Assembly: GCA_964374095.1 (NCBI GenBank)
Contig: CAYJXJ010000253.1
Span: 1-5,476, forward strand
From: CAYJXJ01 sp964374095
GTDB taxonomy: Bacteria; Elusimicrobiota; Elusimicrobia; UBA1565; UBA9628
Direction: 5' to 3'
Length of the DNA: 5,476 nucleotides
Shown one piece after another: positions 1 through 5,296 of this stretch (positions within the stretch are counted from its first letter, which is position 1; each line of letters starts with the position of its first letter). The position numbers and the translations under genes are program-made. The notes under the pieces are model-generated. The model was not told where the DNA came from. It ran no database searches and saw nothing but the letters and a program-made list of their open reading frames with translations.

Positions 1-423
1 CCGCGTGCCCGGGTGGCAGAGGTGGCGGATATTTCGAAAGGCCGACCAGACATCGGCGAGGACGCCGACCACGTCGCTGAGGACCACGTAGTCGAAAGTC
101 TCTCGGATCTTCAAGTCCTCGAGGTCATCGACCGCGAAACGCAGTCCGGGGTGCTTCTTCGCCGCCGCTTCCACCATGGGGCCGGAGTAGTCCAAGCCCA
201 GCCCGCGGGAGGGCTCCAGGGCCGCGAGCAGGTCTCCCGTGGCGCAGCCCGCCTCGACCACCGAGCTTCCGGGGGGGATGAAGCCGCGGGTCAGACGCGC
301 GATTTGGGCGTGATAGTAGCCCGCCCGGGCCTTCCAACGGTCGCGTTCCGGGGCATGGGAATCATGGTACGACCTCAGCCGCGCGCGCAGATCGTCGAGG
401 TAGGAGTCGGTGGATGGGTTCAC
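1..423 (-). CDS. SAM-dependent methyltransferase (class I), N-terminal part; runs off the left edge
   Basis: The minus strand reads as 141 open codons from GTG at 423 to the window edge. Residues 55-64 (VVEAGCATGD) are the glycine-rich SAM-binding motif I of Rossmann-fold methyltransferases. LGLDYS (75-80) supplies the acidic residue at the end of strand 2 (Asp78). FAVDDLED (96-103) and FDYVVLSDVVG (110-120) fit motifs II-IV. The run RSYHDSHAPERDRWKARAGYYH and the phrases PSRGLGLD and VLSDVVG resemble methyltransferase domains that, in related bacterial proteins, are fused to a family 2 glycosyltransferase in surface-polysaccharide loci. The C-terminal half lies outside the window, so this fusion is inferred and unseen. 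The GTG start is the first plausible one before the conserved N-terminus. It has no clear Shine-Dalgarno, and a small GGCGC-CGA-GCGCC hairpin (431-443) sits just upstream. Substrate unknown. The gene is divergent from the epimerase gene. Confidence 0.8.
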   Translation of the reverse strand, partial: MNPSTDSYLDDLRARLRSYHDSHAPERDRWKARAGYYHAQIARLTRGFIPPGSSVVEAGCATGDLLAALEPSRGLGLDYSGPMVEAAAKKHPGLRFAVDDLEDLKIRETFDYVVLSDVVGVLADVWSAFRNIRHLCHPGTR

Positions 424-442
424 GAGGGCGGGCGCCGAGCGC

Positions 443-472
443 CTGAAAATTCTAACAAACTTATGGTATATT
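443..472 (+). promoter_or_regulatory. Candidate sigma70-like promoter of the epimerase-malQ pair
   Basis: CTGAAA (443-448, four of six to TTGACA) is followed after 18 bp by TATATT (467-472, five of six to TATAAT). Transcription would start near 479, only about five bases before ATG 484. This implies a very short leader for that start, or a 60-base leader if the gene starts at GTG 541. The promoter overlaps the putative -10 of the divergent methyltransferase gene. Confidence 0.4.
449..454 (-). promoter_or_regulatory. Possible -10 box for the leftward methyltransferase gene
   Basis: On the minus strand the bases read TAGAAT, five of six matching TATAAT, about 25 bases upstream of the GTG start. 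No convincing -35 box lies at the right distance (ACTCGA at 17 bp spacing). The box sits in one of the few AT-rich patches, shared with the divergent epimerase promoter. Confidence 0.3.
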
Positions 473-483
473 CGAGTTCCTTC

Positions 484-1491
484 ATGCCTGGCGCTAAAGA
501 CTTGCGAGATCGCGTCAGACGCCGTGCGTTCCCGCGCCAGGTGCCCTTCTGGTCTTCCCGGCGCGTTTTGGTCACGGGCGGCGGGGGGTTTCTCGGCACG
601 CATTTGGTCGCCAGGCTCAAGACCCTGGGACCTAAGTCCCTCGCCGCGCCGCGCTCGCGCGAGTATGACCTTCGTCGCATGGACCGCATCGAGGCCCTCC
701 TGCGCCGGTCGCGGCCGGACCTGATCTTCAACTTGGCCGCGATCTGCGGCGGCATCGGAGCCAATCGCGCGGAGCCCGGCCGTTTTTTCTACGAAAACAT
801 GGTGATGGGCATCCAGTTGATGGAGGCGGCGCGTCGCCGCGGGGTGGGCAAGCTCGTCCAACTGGGGACGGTCTGCTCCTATCCGAAGTTCACCCGCGTG
901 CCGTTTCGGGAGAACGACATTTGGAACGGATATCCCGAGGAGACCAATGCCCCCTATGGCATCGCTAAGAAGGCCCTCTTGGTGCAGTGCCAAGGCTACC
1001 GCGAGCAGTACGGTTTCAACTCGATATACCTCGTTCCCATCAACCTATACGGTCCGGGAGACCACTTTGATCTCGAGAAATGCCATGTCATCCCCGCGCT
1101 GATCCGCAAATGCGTGGAGGCCGCCGATGGGGGCGCGCGCGAGATCGTTTGTTGGGGCACGGGCAAGGCCACCCGCGAGTTTCTCTACGTTTCGGACGCC
1201 GTCGCGGGCATCCTCAAGGCCGCCGAGCGTTACGAGAAGCCCGACCCGGTGAACCTCGGCGCGGGCCGCGAGATCGCGATCCGCGATCTCACGGCCCTCA
1301 TCGCCCGCCTGAGCGGCTACCAGGGCCGCATCGTCTGGGACAAGACCAAGCCCGACGGCCAGCCTCGCCGCTGTCTGGAGGTCTCGCGCGCCAAGCGGGA
1401 GTTCGGCTTCACGGCCCGGACTACGCTTGAGGCCGGTCTTGCCAAGACCATCCGTTGGTTCCGCGCCAACCGCGGCACGCTCAGGCCATGA
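484..1491 (+). CDS. fcl: GDP-L-fucose synthase-family NAD(P)-dependent epimerase/reductase
   Basis: This is an extended short-chain dehydrogenase/reductase of 335 residues, close to the family's usual 310-330. GDP-L-fucose synthase epimerises and reduces GDP-4-keto-6-deoxymannose to GDP-L-fucose in the cytoplasm for surface glycans. Visible motifs are TGGGGFLG (31-38, dinucleotide binding), FNLAA (82-86), GGIGANRAEPG (89-99), the catalytic YGIAK (Tyr158, Lys162), and Cys131 and His201 (NLYGPGDHF...HVIP) at the places of the family's epimerisation Cys/His pair. The usual catalytic Ser is a Thr (GTVC, Thr129), as in some relatives. WGTGKATREFLYVSDAV is typical of the subfamily. Start: ATG 484 has only a weak GAG upstream. 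GTG 541 (MPFWSSRRVLVTGG) matches the usual N-terminus better and is a serious alternative. The frame stays open back to base 13, but that part is antisense to the methyltransferase gene. Exact sugar substrate is inferred. Confidence 0.82.
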   Translation: MPGAKDLRDRVRRRAFPRQVPFWSSRRVLVTGGGGFLGTHLVARLKTLGPKSLAAPRSREYDLRRMDRIEALLRRSRPDLIFNLAAICGGIGANRAEPGRFFYENMVMGIQLMEAARRRGVGKLVQLGTVCSYPKFTRVPFRENDIWNGYPEETNAPYGIAKKALLVQCQGYREQYGFNSIYLVPINLYGPGDHFDLEKCHVIPALIRKCVEAADGGAREIVCWGTGKATREFLYVSDAVAGILKAAERYEKPDPVNLGAGREIAIRDLTALIARLSGYQGRIVWDKTKPDGQPRRCLEVSRAKREFGFTARTTLEAGLAKTIRWFRANRGTLRP

Positions 1492-2969
1492 CCTCCCCGG
1501 GGGCCCCGTCGCCCCCGAGCCTGGGGCGGCGCGCCGCCGGGGTGCTGCTTCATCCCACGTCGCTGCCGGGGCCGCGCGGCAGCGGGGATCTCGGCCCCGC
1601 GGCGCGCCGCTTCGCCGAGTTTCTGGCCTCGGCGGGGGCCGCGTGGTGGCAAATGCTCCCCATCGGCCCCGCGGGCCCAGGGCATTCGCCCTATAGCTCG
1701 CCCTCTTCCTTCGCGGGCAATCCTCTTTTGATCAGCGGGGAGTCCCTGGTCCGGCGCGGCCTGCTCGCGGCCGCCGAGATCATCCCCGGGGCCGACCGCG
1801 ACCGGCTGCTGCGGCGGGCCGCCGGGCGCTTCGGAGTCGGACGCCGCCCCGCCGAGAGGGAGGCCTTCGAGCGGTTTTGCGCGCGGCACGCGGAGTGGTT
1901 GGAGGATTACGCTTCCTTCCGCGCTCTAAAGAAGGCCAACTCCAATCGCGCGTGGCTGGATTGGCCGGAGGGCTTGCGGCGGCGCGAACCGGAGGCATTA
2001 AGGAGAGCGGTTAAGGATTCGGCCGGAGAGATCGGCTTCCAACGTTTCCTTCAGTTCGAGTTCGACCGCCAGTGGCGCGCTCTGCGCCGCAAGTGCCGGG
2101 ATCTAGGCGTGGGGCTCATCGGCGATGTTCCGATCTATGCGACCTTGGACAGCGCCGACGTGTGGGCGCATCAGGATCTGTTCTTCCTCGATGGCTCCGG
2201 ACGGCCGACCGTGGTGGGGGGGGTGCCGCCCGACGTGTTCAGCACGACCGGCCAGCTCTGGGGCAACCCGCTCTACCGCTGGGACCGGATGCGGCGGGAT
2301 CGGTATGCCTGGTGGATGTCGAGGCTGCGGGCCAACCTCGAGCGGTTCGACGCGGTGCGCCTCGATCACTTCATCGGCTTCACACGCTACTGGGAGATCG
2401 CGGCCGGCGAAAAGACCGCCGTCGGCGGCCGGTGGGTCGCGGGGCCGGGGCGCGACTTCTTCGCCGCGGCGCGCGACGCCCTGGGCCGGGCGCCCTTTAT
2501 CGCCGAGGATCTGGGCGCGCTCACGCCCGAGGTGACCGCGGTGCGCGCGGAATTTGAACTGCCGGGCATGGCCGTCCTGCAGTTCGCCTTCGGCGGCGAC
2601 GACATCCACCAGCACCGCCCCGAGAACCTCTCGCCCCGGACCGTGATCTACACGGGCACCCACGACAACGACACCACGGCCGGGTGGTTTTCGACCCTCT
2701 CCCGCGAGGAGAAGGCGGCCGTGTTGGCGAAGGTCAAGACCGACGGCCGCGAGATCCACTGGGACCTGATCCGGCTGGCCATGGAGTCGCGCGCCGACCT
2801 CGCGGTCGCGCCCATGCAGGACTTGCTGGGCCTGGGGGCCGAGGCCCGCATGAACCTGCCCGGCACGGCCGCGGGCAACTGGGGCTGGCGGCTGTCGGCG
2901 ATCCCGGACGCGGACGTGGCCGCGCGTTTCAGGGAACTAGTCCGGCGCGGCGGCCGCGGCCGCCTGTGA
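1488..2969 (+). CDS. malQ: 4-alpha-glucanotransferase (amylomaltase), GH77
   Basis: MalQ moves alpha-1,4-glucan segments between maltodextrins in the cytoplasm, in glycogen and maltose metabolism. The 493-residue length is that of the compact bacterial (Thermus-like) type. Diagnostic stretches, in order: GVLLHPTSLPGPRGSGDLG (18-36), WWQMLPIGP (53-61), SPYSSPSSFAGNPLLIS (67-83), IGDVPIYATLDSADVWAHQD (211-230), GGVPPDVFSTTGQLWGNPLY (244-263), VRLDHFIGF (290-298) with nucleophile Asp293, FIAEDLG (337-343) with acid/base Glu340, GTHDND (390-395) with the third carboxylate Asp393, and ARMNLPGT (453-460). All catalytic positions are intact. The ATG overlaps the epimerase stop as ATGA, so translation is probably coupled and no separate promoter is evident. 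Its last 33 bp overlap the convergent SEC-C/NYN gene. The C-terminal tail RRGGRGRL is low complexity and encoded by the palindrome there. Confidence 0.96.
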   Translation: MTSPGAPSPPSLGRRAAGVLLHPTSLPGPRGSGDLGPAARRFAEFLASAGAAWWQMLPIGPAGPGHSPYSSPSSFAGNPLLISGESLVRRGLLAAAEIIPGADRDRLLRRAAGRFGVGRRPAEREAFERFCARHAEWLEDYASFRALKKANSNRAWLDWPEGLRRREPEALRRAVKDSAGEIGFQRFLQFEFDRQWRALRRKCRDLGVGLIGDVPIYATLDSADVWAHQDLFFLDGSGRPTVVGGVPPDVFSTTGQLWGNPLYRWDRMRRDRYAWWMSRLRANLERFDAVRLDHFIGFTRYWEIAAGEKTAVGGRWVAGPGRDFFAAARDALGRAPFIAEDLGALTPEVTAVRAEFELPGMAVLQFAFGGDDIHQHRPENLSPRTVIYTGTHDNDTTAGWFSTLSREEKAAVLAKVKTDGREIHWDLIRLAMESRADLAVAPMQDLLGLGAEARMNLPGTAAGNWGWRLSAIPDADVAARFRELVRRGGRGRL

Positions 2970-4445
2970 TGCCGGCGATCCCCCGGGCCGGGGCGGCAAC
3001 ACCTCCTTGGATCCCAGCACGTGGACGCGGTCCGCGGCCTTGAGGAGTATCTCAGACGTCACGCGCGGCGACTCGAAAGCGGCGACCTCCACGGGAAGGT
3101 CGGGCCGCTTCTCCTTGAGGTGCTTGATGAGGTCGGTGAAGTCGCCGTCACCCGTGGCCAGGACCACGATGTCCAGGCGCTCGGCCCGCTCCAGGGTCTC
3201 AAGCGCCATCCCGATGTCCCAGTTGGCTTTGGCGGTGCCGTCGGCCCGATAGATCACCGGCCGGGAGCGCACCGTGTAGCCCTTGGATTCCAGGAAGCCC
3301 TTGAAGGCCGTCTTCTCCTGCATGAGGTCCTCGGCCAAGTAGGCGTAGGCCTGCGCGATCACCCGCGCTTCGCCGGCCCCTCCCTCAACCTTGCGCCACA
3401 GGGCCGCGAAGTCGGGCCGCGACTGGTGGAGCTCGCGCGCCGCGCCGATGAGATTCTGCACGTCCACAAAGAGCCCGACGCGTTTGAGGGCGCGCGCCTG
3501 ATCCAATTTGGCCCGCAAGCGCTCGCCCTCCGCGCGTTCCTCGCGCAGCTCGGCCGCGGCCGCCGCCAGGTCCCTCCTCAAACCCTCGGCCTCGGCCGTG
3601 AGCGCCTGCCAACGGCCCCGGGGCTCCGCCGCGGCCGCCGCCGCTCCGGCGTCGGCGCGGGCCGCCGCGAGCTCCCTGCGGGCCGCCTCGAGATCCTTGC
3701 GCAGGCCCGCCCCCGCGCGCTCCAGGGCGTCGCCGCGTCTCTCCTGGTGGAGGGCCGACGCCTTGGCCTCCCGCGCCGATTCCCGGGTCGAGATCAGCTC
3801 CTCCTTCGCGCGTTCCAGATCCTCCACGACGGCCCGCATGATGTCGCCGCTGATCCGCCGGTCCATGCGCTCGTTGAGTTTCTCCCGGGCTTCCAGAAGC
3901 CTCCGGAAGGCCGCCCGCGCCTCGGGCGCGTCCGTGCAGGCCAGCCGCCAGGCCAGGGCATGCAGTTGGCGCGCGTCGAGAGCGCGCATCTGCCGGGAGG
4001 TCGGCGCGGGAAGCAAGTCCTTCGGCGCGCCGGCGGCTCGATCGAGGCTCTCGGTGACCGCCCGGGTTACGGCCGCGTCATCGAAGAAGCGCTGCGCCAG
4101 CATCCCGGCCAGGTCCCCGGCGTCGAACTGACTCTCGCGGACGCCCGGGTAGTGGAGGCCGGTCTGATGGACGATGCCCAGGAGCTGCCCGCGGTCGAGG
4201 GTCTCGATCAGGATGTCCTCCAGCAGGTCGCCGTCCAGGGCCTCGCGCGCGCGGCACAGCGGCGGGGAGAGGGGCTGTGGGGCCGCTTCCGCGGCCTTTC
4301 CCGAGCAGCACTTCTTGTACTTCCTGCCGCTGCCGCAGGGGCAGGGATCGTTGCGGCCCGCCGCCGGCCGCGCGCCGCGGGAATCTCCCGGTTGACCGGG
4401 GCTGTCGGAGGGATCGGCCATGGCCTTGAGAGTGGATTGTAGCAT
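2937..4445 (-). CDS. SEC-C motif, coiled coil and NYN (LabA-like) predicted nuclease domain protein
   Basis: The protein has 502 residues and three parts. RNDPCPCGSGRKYKKCC (31-47) is a complete SEC-C zinc motif (Cys35, Cys37, Cys46, Cys47), as at the C-terminus of SecA. Residues 60-180 look helical. About 185-320 is a heptad-like Glu/Arg/Ala-rich coiled coil. Residues 322-478 form an NYN/PIN-fold domain of the LabA/DUF88 type: GLFVDVQNL (324-332, Asp328), ANWDIGMALETL (407-418, Asp410), LATGDGDFTDLIKHLKE (429-445, Asp433 and Asp435) and VEVAAFESP (452-460). NYN proteins are predicted or shown metal-dependent RNases, and the expected acidic residues are present, so an active RNA nuclease is likely. 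The tail (ASQAAAAAAPD) is low complexity. Start: ATG 4445 gives the longest product. ATG 4421 is a real alternative, because a TACAAT -10-like box (4436-4441) lies within the first codons. The gene is divergent from the repeat-protein gene and tail-to-tail with malQ. Target unknown. Confidence 0.85.
   Translation of the reverse strand: MLQSTLKAMADPSDSPGQPGDSRGARPAAGRNDPCPCGSGRKYKKCCSGKAAEAAPQPLSPPLCRAREALDGDLLEDILIETLDRGQLLGIVHQTGLHYPGVRESQFDAGDLAGMLAQRFFDDAAVTRAVTESLDRAAGAPKDLLPAPTSRQMRALDARQLHALAWRLACTDAPEARAAFRRLLEAREKLNERMDRRISGDIMRAVVEDLERAKEELISTRESAREAKASALHQERRGDALERAGAGLRKDLEAARRELAAARADAGAAAAAAEPRGRWQALTAEAEGLRRDLAAAAAELREERAEGERLRAKLDQARALKRVGLFVDVQNLIGAARELHQSRPDFAALWRKVEGGAGEARVIAQAYAYLAEDLMQEKTAFKGFLESKGYTVRSRPVIYRADGTAKANWDIGMALETLERAERLDIVVLATGDGDFTDLIKHLKEKRPDLPVEVAAFESPRVTSEILLKAADRVHVLGSKEVLPPRPGGSPASQAAAAAAPD
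2949..2964. repeat. Perfect 16-bp GC palindrome inside the convergent gene overlap
   Basis: GGCGGCCGCGGCCGCC equals its own reverse complement. As RNA from either strand it could form a six-pair stem with a CGCG loop. It lies between the stop codon of the minus-strand NYN gene (2937-2939) and the malQ stop (2967-2969), and it codes for the end of both proteins. It sits where a bidirectional terminator would be, but no T-tract follows on either strand. A terminator role is therefore only suggested, and GC-rich tail codons could produce such symmetry by chance. Confidence 0.45.
4436..4441 (-). promoter_or_regulatory. Possible -10 box for the NYN gene
   Basis: The minus strand reads TACAAT, five of six to TATAAT, 14 bases upstream of ATG 4421 but inside the reading frame if translation starts at ATG 4445. 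The best -35 candidate is poor (TTCCCG, three of six, at 4460-4465, 18 bp spacing). It bears mainly on the choice of start codon. Confidence 0.25.
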
Positions 4446-4466
4446 GCCGTCCGGCGTCTCGGGAAA

Positions 4467-4497
4467 TTGATCCCGCGCGGGGAACCCGTGCTATAAT
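4467..4497 (+). promoter_or_regulatory. Extended -10 promoter of the repeat-protein gene
   Basis: TATAAT at 4492-4497 is a perfect -10 box, preceded by TG at 4489-4490, giving the extended -10 form TGCTATAAT. TTGATC (4467-4472, four of six to TTGACA) lies 19 bp upstream, a little far, which an extended -10 tolerates. Only five bases separate the box from ATG 4503, so the predicted start of transcription falls on or next to the start codon. Confidence 0.65.
4472..4481. repeat. CCCGCGCGGG palindrome in the divergent promoter gap
   Basis: This is a perfect 10-bp inverted repeat between the -35-like and -10 elements of the repeat-protein promoter, and upstream of the divergent NYN gene. The position suits an operator or shared regulatory site, but the sequence is short and made only of G and C, so chance is a strong alternative in this genome. 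Confidence 0.25.
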
Positions 4498-4502
4498 TAA
4501 CT

Positions 4503-5171
4503 ATGCCCACCGCATGCGTCCTTCTGGCCGTCCTCGCCGTCCTGCCGCTCCAAGCCCGCGCCTCCAGCCTGACCCAGCTTTTGGGCCAGGCCGGGGTGTC
4601 CGAGCTTCCCGTCGCCCCCGCCTGCCCCGCCGGCCGCGAGGTCGGGGGTGTCGCGATCGCGGCCGCCGCCGAGGACGATAAGCCCGAAAGCGGCTACGGC
4701 GCCTGCCGACGCTGGGGCTCCGGCCACGGCGTCTGCTCGGGAGCACAGCCCGGCTACGGCGAGTGCCGCCAGTGGGGCAACGGCCACGGGGTCTGCCTCT
4801 CGGCCGAGGGCGGCTACGGCGCCTGCCGACGCTGGGGCAGCGGCCACGGCGTCTGCCTCTCGGCGCTGGCCGGCTACGGCGACTGCCGCCGCTGGGGCAA
4901 CGGCCACGGCGTCTGTCTCGGCTCGGGCGGCGGTTACGGCGACTGCCGCCAGTGGGGCTCGGGCCACGGCGTCTGTCTCGGCGCGTGGACCGGCTACGGG
5001 GAGTGCCGCCAGTGGGGCAACGGCCACGGGGTCTGCCTCTCCGCGGGCGGCGGCTACGGCGACTGCCGCGAGTGGGGTTCCGGCCACGGGGTCTGCCTCT
5101 CGACCCAGACCGGCTACGGCGACTGCCGCCGCTGGGGCAACGGCCACGGGGCCTGCATCCCGGTCAACTAG
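4503..5171 (+). CDS. Predicted secreted protein with eight 20-residue Cys/Gly/Trp repeats
   Basis: This 222-residue protein belongs to no family I recognise. Residues 1-20 (MPTACVLLAVLAVLPLQARA) look like a signal peptide: hydrophobic, with Ala-Arg-Ala before a likely cleavage at 20/21, although the n-region lacks positive charge. A 43-residue linker (21-63) follows. Residues 64-222 are eight repeats with consensus GYG[DEA]CR[RQE]WG[SN]GHGVCL plus four variable residues. The last unit is 19 residues and its stop codon completes the eighth 60-bp repeat. Cysteines recur every ten residues (16 in the array), and each unit also has one Tyr, one Trp and one His. Export plus many cysteines suggests disulfides or metal binding; neither is shown by sequence alone. 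The start is the first in-frame ATG after a TAA at 4494-4496. There is no Shine-Dalgarno, and the -10 box is five bases upstream, implying a leaderless mRNA. No enzyme domain is visible. Function unknown. Confidence 0.85.
   Translation: MPTACVLLAVLAVLPLQARASSLTQLLGQAGVSELPVAPACPAGREVGGVAIAAAAEDDKPESGYGACRRWGSGHGVCSGAQPGYGECRQWGNGHGVCLSAEGGYGACRRWGSGHGVCLSALAGYGDCRRWGNGHGVCLGSGGGYGDCRQWGSGHGVCLGAWTGYGECRQWGNGHGVCLSAGGGYGDCREWGSGHGVCLSTQTGYGDCRRWGNGHGACIPVN
4692..5171 (+). repeat. In-frame tandem array, 8 x 60 bp
   Basis: Eight direct repeats of exactly 60 bp without spacers or indels code for the repeats of the exported protein. The first part of each unit (GGCTACGGC through GTCTGC) is highly conserved and the last 12-15 bases vary. 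Units 1 and 3 share the otherwise absent CGA codon, units 2 and 6 share GAG-TGC-CGC-CAG, units 4 and 8 share GAC-TGC-CGC-CGC, and units 4 and 5 share TGT-CTC-GG. This patchwork suggests duplication with later recombination between units. Confidence 0.97.
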
Positions 5172-5213
5172 GAACCCCATTCGCTGCGCGGGACTTGGTT
5201 GCCTCGCCCGGTG

Positions 5214-5219
5214 TATAAT
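5214..5219 (+). promoter_or_regulatory. aspS: -10 box upstream of the aminoacyl-tRNA synthetase gene
   Basis: A perfect TATAAT lies 43 bases after the stop of the repeat-protein gene, so the synthetase gene is probably transcribed from its own promoter, with a start near 5226 and a leader of roughly 65-70 bases. No good -35 is visible (GGACTT at 17 bp). TG directly precedes the box and is one base off the standard extended -10 position. Confidence 0.5.
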
Positions 5220-5245
5220 CTCCTCCCCAGGAGAAAGACCCGCCC

Positions 5246-5296
5246 ATGACCAAAGGGAATGGTTGGACTCCTAGGTATATAGGAAGACAACCATGA
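5246..5296 (+). CDS. Possible 16-codon upstream ORF in the aspS leader
   Basis: ATG 5246 opens MTKGNGWTPRYIGRQP, which stops at TGA 5294-5296. The stop overlaps the synthetase start as ATGA. AGGAG at 5229-5233 could serve as ribosome binding site, although the 12-base spacing is long. The peptide has no Asp or Asn run, so classical attenuation by the cognate amino acid is not indicated. If translated, it would couple to the synthetase or open the weak hairpin over its Shine-Dalgarno. It may equally be a chance ORF. Confidence 0.3.
   Translation: MTKGNGWTPRYIGRQP
5269..5284 (+). promoter_or_regulatory. aspS: Shine-Dalgarno of aspS within a small inverted repeat
   Basis: AGGA at 5281-5284, eight bases before ATG 5293, is the likely ribosome binding site and supports that start. 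It forms the right arm of TCCTA-GGTATA-TAGGA (5269-5284), a five-pair stem with a six-base loop that could partly mask the site. The stem is short and AU-rich, so regulation is speculative. Confidence 0.4.

Noticed and set aside
13..483. Open frame extending the epimerase gene about 157 codons upstream
   Set aside because: This part is antisense to a clear methyltransferase reading frame, has no epimerase-like sequence and precedes the conserved dinucleotide-binding N-terminus. It is a GC-rich shadow.
2072..2759. Overlapping plus- and minus-strand frames within malQ
   Set aside because: They lie in alternative frames of a gene with complete GH77 motifs and have no domain signal of their own.
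3021..4442. 473-codon open frame on the plus strand opposite the NYN gene
   Set aside because: It mirrors the SEC-C/coiled-coil/NYN gene, whose motifs are clear. The plus-strand product has no recognisable domain and only Arg/Gly/Leu-rich composition typical of antisense frames at high GC.
4692..5171. CRISPR-like array
   Set aside because: The 60-bp units are contiguous with no unique spacers and are an in-frame coding repeat; no cas gene is present.
4692..5171. Multiheme cytochrome-like repeats
   Set aside because: The repeats contain Cys and His, but never CxxCH. The order is GHGVC with one Cys per half-repeat, so c-type heme attachment is not supported.
5172..5213. Rho-independent terminator after the repeat-protein gene
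   Set aside because: No stem of useful length followed by a T-tract could be found; the only complementarity (CGGG with CCCG) spans a long unpaired loop.
4497..5274. Other long open frames across the 60-bp repeats (minus 4497-5180, plus 4648-5274, plus 4763-5218)
   Set aside because: A repeat length divisible by three keeps every frame open and periodic. Only the 4503 frame has a promoter, a signal peptide and conserved Cys/Trp/His positions with variation concentrated in one segment of the unit.
5220..5292. T-box or other riboswitch in the synthetase leader
   Set aside because: The leader is only about 70 bases and lacks a T-box sequence, a specifier stem and a terminator/antiterminator pair.
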